From contig JADLFN010000077.1 of assembly GCA_020845475.1 (NCBI GenBank), positions 26,068 through 90,067 on the forward strand: a DNA stretch of 64,000 nucleotides, written 5' to 3'. The stretch's first letter is position 1, and each line of letters begins with the position of its first letter. Positions 27,840 through 34,341 of this stretch are shown here, one piece after another. A program made the translations under genes and the position numbers. The stretch comes from Planctomycetota bacterium (GTDB lineage Bacteria > Planctomycetota > UBA8742 > UBA2392). A model generated the notes under the pieces. That model saw only the letters and a list, made by a program, of their open reading frames with translations, was not told the DNA's origin and did no database searches.

Positions 27840-29939
27840 ATGAACGAATTCGACGCCGCCATCCGGGAGCACGATGCGAAGGTCGCCGCGCTGGGCCTCG
27901 AAATCTGGATCGGCGGCGAGCCAACGTTCACCGACCGCACTTCGTTCGACGCCGCCTGGAACTTCGCGGCGCTGGGCGCCGACAAAGAAGAGCGTGCGCA
28001 GCGCATGCTTGCCCTGCGTGCGGTTCTATATCCCGGTTGCATCATCCTGCGCACGCTGGGCCGCCAATACCCCGGAGAAGAGAAGCCGCGCTGGAGCTAT
28101 GGGCTCTATCGGCGGCGCGACGGCAAGCCTCTGTGGCAGGGGCCGCCTGATCCGCTGATGTTGAAGGGCCTGACTTCAGCGCCCCCCGACGCCCACGTTC
28201 GACTGCGCGACGGGCTGGCGGCGGCCCTGACGGGTCGCGGCTATTCAACGTTCAGCTTTGACACTTTGGATGGCTCGGCACGCCTTGCCTTTACTATTGA
28301 CGCGTCAAGGATCATGGACAAGTCCGATGCGCGGTTGTCCCGGCCTTCGATACACGGCCGCAAGATTCCGGAGGCCGGCGCAATAGACGAACTCGCGGCC
28401 GAGGGCGTGTTCCTGCTGATGCTCACCCTGAGTGAAGGCATCGTCAGCCTCGAGCTGCCGGCGCTGCCCGATGTGGGAACGTTTGCGGCGCTGCTGACCG
28501 ATGTCGCACATAGCGCCTCTGGCCTGGCCGCGCTTGTCGTAGAAGGTTTTCCGCCGCCGGTGGATGCAAGCGTGGCGTTTGCCACATATACGCCCGATCC
28601 CGCAGTCGTTGAGAACAACATGGCGCCCGCCCCTGATCTGGCCACGTTTCTGGAGTGGAATCGAGAACTTTATGACGCGGCTTCGCAAGCTGGGCTTTCC
28701 AGCTCGCGGATGCTTTTCAACGGCCTAGTCGCTGACTCCGGCGGAGGCGGGCATTTGACGCTGGGCGGGCCATCGCCGGAGCAAAGCCCGTTCTTCCTGC
28801 ACCCGCAGGTACTGCCGCAATTGATTCGCTATTTCAACCGGCACCCATCGCTCAGCTATCTGTTCGCAGTCGATGCCGTAGGTTCTTCCAGCCAGTCGCC
28901 ACGCGCTGACGAGGGCGTGCGCGAAAGCTTCGAGGAATTGCAGACCGCGCTTGAGCTCGTGTCGCGCATCGTGCGGCCCTCGCCCGAGACCCTCTGGCGC
29001 GCGCTGGCTCCGTTCATGGCCGACCGCACCGGCAACTCGCACAGGGCCGAGATCAACATGGAGAAACTCTGGAATCCATGGCTCCCTGGTCGCGGCCGGC
29101 TGGGAGTGATTGAGTTTCGCGCGCTGCGCATGGCGCGAACGCCCGAACGCGGAGCCGCGCTGGGCGCACTGCTGCGCGCCATCGTAGCCATGCTCGCAAA
29201 GCGCACGGCAGCATCGGCGACGCGAGATTGGTCGCTTGTGGACTGGGGCGCCGAACTGCACGATCGATTTGCGCTCCCGTTCTTCCTCAAGCGAGATCTA
29301 CAAGACGTACTGGCCAGCCTCGGGGCTGAATCGCTCGGACTTGCTCCGCCGATAACGGAACTGCTGCTCGACGACAACGACCGCGCCTTTGGCACTTTCG
29401 AGTTGGGCGCGTGCGTGCTCACGCTCAAACGCGCAGTCGAGTTCTGGCCGCTGGTAGGCGATGCCGCTTCGCAGGAGAGCCGGGGTGCACGCCTAATGGA
29501 CAGCAGCTCTCAGCGCCTTGAACTGGTGCTGCGCGCACGCTCAGGCAAGCCGGCCGACCTCGGAAACTGGGTGCTGTGCGCGGGCGGCGTGCAGTATACG
29601 CCCTCTAGCGCCACCGACGCCTCGGGCGAAGCGCTGGTCACGGGCATTCGCTATCGCGCTTTCGTGCCCCAGATCGGGCTCCATCCCACCGTCTTGGCAC
29701 AGACGCCGCTTAAATGCCTGCTGCTCGACACCTCGCGGCAAGAGGCGCATGTACTGACGCTTCACGAATGGCGGCCAGACGGGCAAGCCTACCCCGAGTT
29801 GCCCACAAGCGAACTCGATTCAGCACGCCGGCGCAACGAAAGAGTCCGCATCGCGCCGATTGCCTGGCCCGGCACCAGCCTGCCACCCCCGCCACCAGGC
29901 GCCTTGAGCCCATGGTGCCTCGACTTGAGGCGATGCTGA
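27840..29939 (+). CDS. Stand-alone DUF2126 paralogue lacking the transglutaminase domain
   Basis: The 699-residue protein parallels the DUF2126 half of its neighbour. LGLEIWIGGEPTFTDRTSFD matches [42 protein letters not shown] matches [22 protein letters not shown], and GGGGHLTLGGPSPEQSPFFLHPQVL and IEFRALRMARTPER have direct counterparts. No transglutaminase core precedes it. It starts at ATG 27840, four bases after the upstream stop, so the two are co-transcribed. DUF2126 has no proven reaction; the GGEPT motif suggests a conserved active or binding site (inference). The duplicate may form a heteromer with the fusion protein. Confidence 0.88.
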   Translation: MNEFDAAIREHDAKVAALGLEIWIGGEPTFTDRTSFDAAWNFAALGADKEERAQRMLALRAVLYPGCIILRTLGRQYPGEEKPRWSYGLYRRRDGKPLWQGPPDPLMLKGLTSAPPDAHVRLRDGLAAALTGRGYSTFSFDTLDGSARLAFTIDASRIMDKSDARLSRPSIHGRKIPEAGAIDELAAEGVFLLMLTLSEGIVSLELPALPDVGTFAALLTDVAHSASGLAALVVEGFPPPVDASVAFATYTPDPAVVENNMAPAPDLATFLEWNRELYDAASQAGLSSSRMLFNGLVADSGGGGHLTLGGPSPEQSPFFLHPQVLPQLIRYFNRHPSLSYLFAVDAVGSSSQSPRADEGVRESFEELQTALELVSRIVRPSPETLWRALAPFMADRTGNSHRAEINMEKLWNPWLPGRGRLGVIEFRALRMARTPERGAALGALLRAIVAMLAKRTAASATRDWSLVDWGAELHDRFALPFFLKRDLQDVLASLGAESLGLAPPITELLLDDNDRAFGTFELGACVLTLKRAVEFWPLVGDAASQESRGARLMDSSSQRLELVLRARSGKPADLGNWVLCAGGVQYTPSSATDASGEALVTGIRYRAFVPQIGLHPTVLAQTPLKCLLLDTSRQEAHVLTLHEWRPDGQAYPELPTSELDSARRRNERVRIAPIAWPGTSLPPPPPGALSPWCLDLRRC

Positions 29940-29980
29940 CACACACGAGCACGAAGCCCTGCCATGCAGCAGACAAACGC

Positions 29981-30023
29981 AAACCGCCTGCACGGGCGCC
30001 AGATCAGCCATGCAGGCGGGTTT
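29981..30023 (+). terminator. Hairpin after the DUF2126 operon
   Basis: AAACCGCCTGCA (29981-29992) pairs with TGCAGGCGGGTTT (30011-30023) with one bulged base, leaving a loop of about 18. The 3' arm ends in TTT. It lies 42 bases after the last DUF2126 stop and just before the tRNA fragment, so it likely ends the plus-strand operon. Confidence 0.6.
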
Positions 30024-30028
30024 GAAGA

Positions 30029-30073
30029 TGGTAGGCCGTATAGGACTCGAACCTATGACCTCTACCGTGTCAA
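30029..30073 (-). pseudogene. 3' half of tRNA-Val(GAC): attachment-site remnant at the island edge
   Basis: On the minus strand the order is loop TTGACAC, stem GGTAG, variable AGGTC, T-arm ATAGG-TTCGAGT-CCTAT, acceptor ACGGCCT, A, CCA. Every spacing is exactly that of a class I tRNA. The 5' half (a strand complementary to ACGGCCT, and D-arm) is absent: bases beyond 30073 do not pair. This is the classic right-hand attachment site left when a tyrosine integrase inserts at the anticodon loop; the integrase gene begins 181 bases away. Confidence 0.75.
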
Positions 30074-30253
30074 TGCGAAATTGGGTAATTGCACCACTCC
30101 ACTTTCGACCCGCTCCACAGGCATGAAAGCCGCCTTTCAAGCCACTCCCACGCACTTTTGACGACTTTTTTCTGTTCAGCCAAATTCAGCAAGGTAACAC
30201 CATAATCAGTGCCTGAAGGTGTTACCTAAGGTGTTACCTTTTTTGGAGCACTC

Positions 30254-31495
30254 TTGCCTTTCCGACGCACAGATCACCCCGGCGTGACGGTTTCACGAAA
30301 CAGGCACGGTAGCCTTTTCGCGCGATGGCGTGACCCTGACACGTTCAAGATCCGTTCGACTTCTCTTTCCAAGCTGGGCTACTCCACAAAAACAAAGGCG
30401 GCCGAATGGTTGCGGGACAAGGCCGAAGAAATTCGCAAAGGACGACACCAGGCAGCACTCGCTGGGCGCAAGAACAACGTAGATACTCCCTGGGAAACCA
30501 TCGAGAGCACTTACCTCACCCACTTCAAGGGTGAGCACAGTAAAGATGCGGCGACTCGGCTTGAACGCGACTGGCTTCGGCGATGGCGCAAGTTCCTGAA
30601 ACTTCGGGCGGTGCGACGCGGGGCCGACTTGGTGCCCGCGCACCTCATGTCGTTCCGGGCTGCGCTTGGAAATGAAGAAAGCCTGGCCCCCGCGACGCGA
30701 AATCGAACGCTTGGAGCGGTTCGCGCCTATCTGACCTGGGCCATGGATAATGGCTATGTCCGGCTGATAGGCGACCACTTGCGAGTTCACTTCAAACTTT
30801 TCAAGGCGCCCATCTACCAACCGCGCGTACTCAATAGGAGCGAGTTGATCAATCTGTTGGAAGCGCTTGTGGCCCACGATTTCGCAAGACACTTCGCTTC
30901 GCGTACTGACAAGCGGGCTTACTCGATTGGGAAACAAAGTCCAGAAGCGGCTCCCGTGTTTCAGCCTTTGGCCCCATTTACACTACTGGCGTTGCTGACC
31001 GGCGCGCGACCAGGCGAAGTGTTGGCCATGAAGTGGGGCGATATCGACTTTGAGTCAAGAGCGATTCGAGTGTGGGGCAGCAAGACCATGCGCGAGCGAG
31101 TTGTACCGTTGCACGACTCGCCTTTGCTGGTTCGATTGCTGCAGGCATTAAGGAAGAGAGCCGGCGACAATGTGCACGTTTGTGGAGACTGGGCAAATGA
31201 CAAGCCGATTGAGCTGCATGATCGGCAATGGCGACGCGTAACCAAGCTGGCCGGTATTGAAAATGCCCCGATGAAATGCCTGCGGTCTACGTGCATCGCG
31301 CATGTAGCGTCAGGTAGCACTGAAAACGAATACCTTTTGGAATCAAGATTCGGACACGGCTCGAACGTCAGCAAGGCCCACTATCGCCGCCCACTTCATG
31401 GATTGTCTGAGCGCGGTAGCACCGTCGAGGAATGGTTGGGCATATCCGGCGAACTTGCTGAGGCAATGAAGTTGCTCGGGTACCTGGCTGATTGA
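30254..31495 (+). CDS. Tyrosine recombinase (site-specific integrase) of the mobile island
   Basis: The 413-residue product has an N-terminal AP2-like DNA-binding region (VTVSRNRHGSLFARWRDPD) and a SAM-like core-binding domain (ATRLERDWLRRWRKFLKL). The catalytic domain has TGARPGEVLAMKWGDID (first Arg), GSKTMRERVVPL, CLRSTCIAHVASGS (second Arg) and RFGHGSNVSKAHY with the Tyr nucleophile. The His of the usual HxxR is not obvious (KCLRS), a deviation seen in some divergent integrases. The start is TTG 30254 with GGAG upstream. Its stop codon is four bases from a tRNA-Thr-like 3' half, and a tRNA-Val 3' half lies upstream. Confidence 0.87.
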   Translation: MPFRRTDHPGVTVSRNRHGSLFARWRDPDTFKIRSTSLSKLGYSTKTKAAEWLRDKAEEIRKGRHQAALAGRKNNVDTPWETIESTYLTHFKGEHSKDAATRLERDWLRRWRKFLKLRAVRRGADLVPAHLMSFRAALGNEESLAPATRNRTLGAVRAYLTWAMDNGYVRLIGDHLRVHFKLFKAPIYQPRVLNRSELINLLEALVAHDFARHFASRTDKRAYSIGKQSPEAAPVFQPLAPFTLLALLTGARPGEVLAMKWGDIDFESRAIRVWGSKTMRERVVPLHDSPLLVRLLQALRKRAGDNVHVCGDWANDKPIELHDRQWRRVTKLAGIENAPMKCLRSTCIAHVASGSTENEYLLESRFGHGSNVSKAHYRRPLHGLSERGSTVEEWLGISGELAEAMKLLGYLAD

Positions 31496-31499
31496 AAGA

Positions 31500-31544
31500 T
31501 TCGTAAGACACAGGTTGCCGGTTCAAGTCCAGTGAGTGATTCCG
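31500..31544 (+). pseudogene. 3' half of a tRNA-Thr(CGU)-like gene next to the integrase stop
   Basis: On the plus strand the order is loop TTCGTAA (anticodon CGT), stem GACAC, variable AGGTT, T-arm GCCGG-TTCAAGT-CCAGT (one mismatch, one wobble), seven-base acceptor strand GAGTGAT, T, then CCG in place of CCA. The spacing is tRNA-perfect, but nothing upstream could form the 5' half because that is integrase coding sequence. It is probably a decayed attachment site, second of a pair bracketing the integrase gene. Confidence 0.6.
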
Positions 31545-31994
31545 CCCAGATGCCGGTGCAAAGCGGTTTCAAAACTGCCTGGTGCCACGCAATTCCGAGG
31601 CCAATGCAGGGCTCGCCACCCCAATCGCCACACACTCTTTGGCCTCACGGAGTTGTAACGATTGATCTCTGAAAAAGTATTGTTGTGCCATCCGCAAGTG
31701 ACGCCCACTTCCCAAGCGGATCAGAACGTTGAACGTTCGACTCGTTCCCGGTGTACCAGCAGCAAAGCTTCCTCCAGAGGCAATCTGGAGGCGGCTTGCG
31801 TTTAGGAACGGACGCCCAACAAAAGGCTGGTACACAGATTGGTCCACGTAATACTTGACCGTGCAACTGCGGTGCGCTGTTGTTTGTAGGAGTCGCGTTC
31901 TTTAGGGGAACTGATGCCGATCGTTTGGCGTGTCCCAGTGATGAACAAAGCCTTTGTAGTTGAGCAGGCGCAGAAGAATTTCGTGTGCCCTGAG
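31545..31994. other. Non-coding stretch with nested hairpins and a third tRNA-3'-end-like piece
   Basis: No protein-like frame is seen over 450 bases. At 31731-31758, GAACG-TTCGACT-CGTTC then CCGGTGT-A-CCA looks like a tRNA T-arm, acceptor strand and CCA. TTCCCAA at 31709-31715 would be a Gly(CCC) anticodon loop, but the spacing between them is too long for a normal glycine tRNA. GTGTACCAGC (31751-31760) pairs perfectly with GCTGGTACAC (31826-31835), enclosing CCTCCAG/CTGGAGG (31771-31777 / 31785-31791). This nested structure could be a recombination site or a structured RNA. Confidence 0.45.
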
Positions 31995-33254
31995 CTAATT
32001 CTTTGCACGAAATTTGAGTTTAATGGGCGGTGTAAACTGCCTCCTCCAGTACGACAAAAAACCGAGTTGTTCCAGCGCGTCGGCGAGTGCCGTCCGCTCC
32101 AAACTGGCCAGCTCGTGCTTCGACAAAGTTTCGAGGACGCTTTGGCCGGACCCGGGGGCGGGGGTTGACCTGCCCCCCGCCCCGGGCCGGAACGCTGCCT
32201 CAAGAGTAATTGCTTGGTCGCGGACTTCGTCCGCGACAGTCCTATTTGGGCCGAGCTTCGCTTCGCGAAGTTCGGCCAGTCTGTTTTCGCGGCAGCGGTC
32301 GCGGAGTTCGCACAGTCTGGTGCGCTGCTCATCGGGGATGGCTTGGCGCGAGTTCCAGACTTCGATCCGCGTGGGCCGGGTGTGACCCCAGGGGCGGAGG
32401 ATTTCGTTGCCGATGGATTGAGCTCGCTGCAGATCACTGCTGCTCCAGGCGTGGGGCCTCAAGTTCAGCTCTGCTTGATACTTTGCGCGGGACTTCAGTT
32501 CCCCGATGCCCCGCTCACAAGAGCCATTGTAGCGCGGGCAGCGGGGCGGCGAGAAGAGATGCTGCACGTTTTTCGCCGCCAGCAGGCCCTGCACACAAGC
32601 TTCAATAAAGGCGCTGCCGTTGTCGCTCTTGAGTACCAGCGGCGCGTCGTGCAACTCAAACAGCCGCGAAAGCGCCTCCAGAGCCACTTCTGCGCGCTCA
32701 CCCTCACAGGGCTGCGCCAGCAGGATGCAGCCGCTGGACAGATCGAGCACGACCAGCACGCGGCGATAGACGCCGTCGATGGGAAACTTCGGCTTGGTGA
32801 AATCCATGGCCCAGACGGAGCCCGGCGTGGTCCAGGTCAGGCGGTCGATCCAGCATTCGTGCTTGCGCCGCCAGTAGCGCCGGTAGCGCCGCTGCAGATT
32901 CCGGGCCTCGGCCCGTGAGACCTCGGGGTGGCAGGCGCGCACCGCTGAAAGCCCGACATGAGGCCCGAGCTCCGCCAGCGTGGCCAGGAAACGGTTGCGC
33001 TGATCGACAGTCCCGCGCCGCACCTTCCGTCCGCGCGGCTTCACGGGCGCGTTGCGCTGCCTCTGCCAGTGGAAGAGCGTGCGGCTGTGCACCCCCATAG
33101 CCGCGGCGGTTTCACACTTGGTGTAGCCGCGATCCTTGGCCCAGTGCACGAGTTCGACGGCGGTCTTGCGCGCCCTGCGCTCGATCTCGCGGCGCGTGCG
33201 CTGCCGTGCCCAGCCGCGCGTGTCTATCGCAGCAGATTGGGCGGGATCAGGGGC
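31995..33254 (-). CDS. Transposase OrfB (DDE/rve integrase core), expressed by -1 frameshift from OrfA
   Basis: The frame entered at 33254 encodes about 419 residues. It has a helix-turn-helix (AKDRGYTKCETAAAMGVHSRTLFHWQRQ) and then the rve core: WAMDFTKPKF (first Asp), LKSDNGSAFIEAC (second Asp) and NGSCERGIGELKSR (Glu), the DDE triad. It lacks its own start; the slippery A-AAA-AAG at 33254-33260 (minus strand) in OrfA lets ribosomes shift -1 into it, as in IS3-type elements. The same frame stays open upstream to 33752, but that part translates to low-complexity text antiphase to OrfA and is not considered coding. Two strong perfect hairpins lie in its 3' part (32217-32237, 32249-32277). Confidence 0.8.
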   Translation of the reverse strand, partial: APDPAQSAAIDTRGWARQRTRREIERRARKTAVELVHWAKDRGYTKCETAAAMGVHSRTLFHWQRQRNAPVKPRGRKVRRGTVDQRNRFLATLAELGPHVGLSAVRACHPEVSRAEARNLQRRYRRYWRRKHECWIDRLTWTTPGSVWAMDFTKPKFPIDGVYRRVLVVLDLSSGCILLAQPCEGERAEVALEALSRLFELHDAPLVLKSDNGSAFIEACVQGLLAAKNVQHLFSPPRCPRYNGSCERGIGELKSRAKYQAELNLRPHAWSSSDLQRAQSIGNEILRPWGHTRPTRIEVWNSRQAIPDEQRTRLCELRDRCRENRLAELREAKLGPNRTVADEVRDQAITLEAAFRPGAGGRSTPAPGSGQSVLETLSKHELASLERTALADALEQLGFLSYWRRQFTPPIKLKFRAKN

Positions 33255-33646
33255 TTTTTTTGAGCGGACTGGCTGAGCGCGTTGGGCTGGATCAGCACAT
33301 GGGGCAACGAGGCCATCAGCTCCTCGCGAACCTGCCGCGTGTAGAGTTCGAACTCGAGGTCCTGCGCTTTCTGCTCGGCCTCCAGCGCCCGCTGCTCTTC
33401 GGGACTGATCGCCTTGGGGCGCGGCCCCGGCTTGCCCGGGGCGATGCCGTTGAGCGCGGCTTCCAGGGCCTGCTTGCGCAGGAAGTAGAGGCGCGACTCG
33501 CAGATATCGAGCTGGATACAGGCCTGGGCGATCGTCAGTTCGCCCGTGATCGTGGCCAGGATGACGCGCAATCGCCGCTTGTCCTCTTCCGGCCCGGACA
33601 AGGCATCGACCAGAGCACTCTGCTGGGGTGGACGTCCACGCTGCAT
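33224..33646 (-). CDS. Transposase OrfA (helix-turn-helix)
   Basis: The 140-residue product begins MQRGRPPQQSALVDAL at ATG 33646, with a perfect AGGAGG eight bases upstream. ITGELTIAQACIQLDICESRLYFLRKQAL is a helix-turn-helix, followed by a Glu/Lys-rich coiled region, as in IS3-like OrfA proteins that bind the element ends and dimerise. The 3' end (SQSAQKKPLIPP) contains the A7 slippery run where -1 shifting would fuse it to OrfB, giving an OrfAB transposase of about 550 residues. It is preceded after about 100 bases by the 195-residue gene. Confidence 0.75.
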   Translation of the reverse strand: MQRGRPPQQSALVDALSGPEEDKRRLRVILATITGELTIAQACIQLDICESRLYFLRKQALEAALNGIAPGKPGPRPKAISPEEQRALEAEQKAQDLEFELYTRQVREELMASLPHVLIQPNALSQSAQKKPLIPPNLLR

Positions 33647-33753
33647 CCTGTGCCTCCTGTGCGAGAAACGAGAGATCAGCAAGCGCTTCTCGCACCGGCG
33701 GCGCGACCCGCAAGCAGATTGTGACTTTGTCAGATTCGCGTGGATAACTCATA

Positions 33754-34341
33754 TTACGCCTTCACCTCTTGCCCCGTGAGCGGCTTGGGGGCGTGGGCTG
33801 CTGCCGCCTGCGGGTCTTCGAGTCCGGCTCTCAGCACCTTCACCGCCTTGAGCGCGCGCACGCTCGGCCGCTTGGGTTTTCTCTTGCCGGGCTCGGGCTT
33901 GGCGTCTTTGGGAGGCGCCACGGGAATACCCATAGCACTGCGCATCGCTCGCTGCAGAGACTGGCCGCGCACCAGTTCCTGCTTCTGGCGCGTGAGCTGC
34001 TTCTGCAGTGCGGCGATCTCGGCGTCGGGGTTGCGCCGCGGGCCACGCGGCAGGGGCTCCATCGCCTTGATCAGCGCCTGAAGTGCCCGCGTCTCAAGCA
34101 TGTAGTAGCGCGGCAGCGCCACACCCATGGCCTTGGCGGCGTCGGAGGGTCCGCGCAGACCGCCGAGCACTTCAAGTATCAGAGCCGCCTGCCGACGCGC
34201 TTCGGGTGTACCTTTCAAAGTGCTCAGCCCGACAGGTTTCGCTTTCTGTTTTGGCTTCGCAGGAGGTGTGACGGCTGGCCGCTCGTCCGGTTTTACCGGA
34301 GTCTTCGCGGCCATCGTTTTCACGGGAGCAGGTGTGTTCAT
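33754..34341 (-). CDS. Basic Pro/Lys-rich accessory protein of the transposon operon
   Basis: The 195-residue protein has a disordered Pro/Lys-rich head (KTPVKPDERPAVTPPAKPK). A helical core, PEARRQAALILEVLGGLRGPSDAAKAMGVALPRYYMLE, reads like a helix-turn-helix, followed by a coiled segment (IAALQKQLTRQKQELVRGQSLQ) and a basic tail. This resembles small DNA-binding partners of transposases; I recognise no named family. Its ATG overlaps the stop of the 588-residue transposase (ATGA), so stoichiometric expression is likely. Its stop lies 107 bases before the OrfA start. Confidence 0.6.
   Translation of the reverse strand: MNTPAPVKTMAAKTPVKPDERPAVTPPAKPKQKAKPVGLSTLKGTPEARRQAALILEVLGGLRGPSDAAKAMGVALPRYYMLETRALQALIKAMEPLPRGPRRNPDAEIAALQKQLTRQKQELVRGQSLQRAMRSAMGIPVAPPKDAKPEPGKRKPKRPSVRALKAVKVLRAGLEDPQAAAAHAPKPLTGQEVKA

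Noticed and set aside
30020..30160. An intact minus-strand tRNA-Val
   Set aside because: The 3' half is perfect, but the region that should hold the 5' acceptor and D-arm does not pair, so only a remnant is claimed.
31995..33752. A single 585-residue transposase from 33752
   Set aside because: The frame is open, but residues about 36-165 are Arg/Gly/Ala-rich text antiphase to a well-started OrfA; a -1 frameshift explains OrfB expression better.
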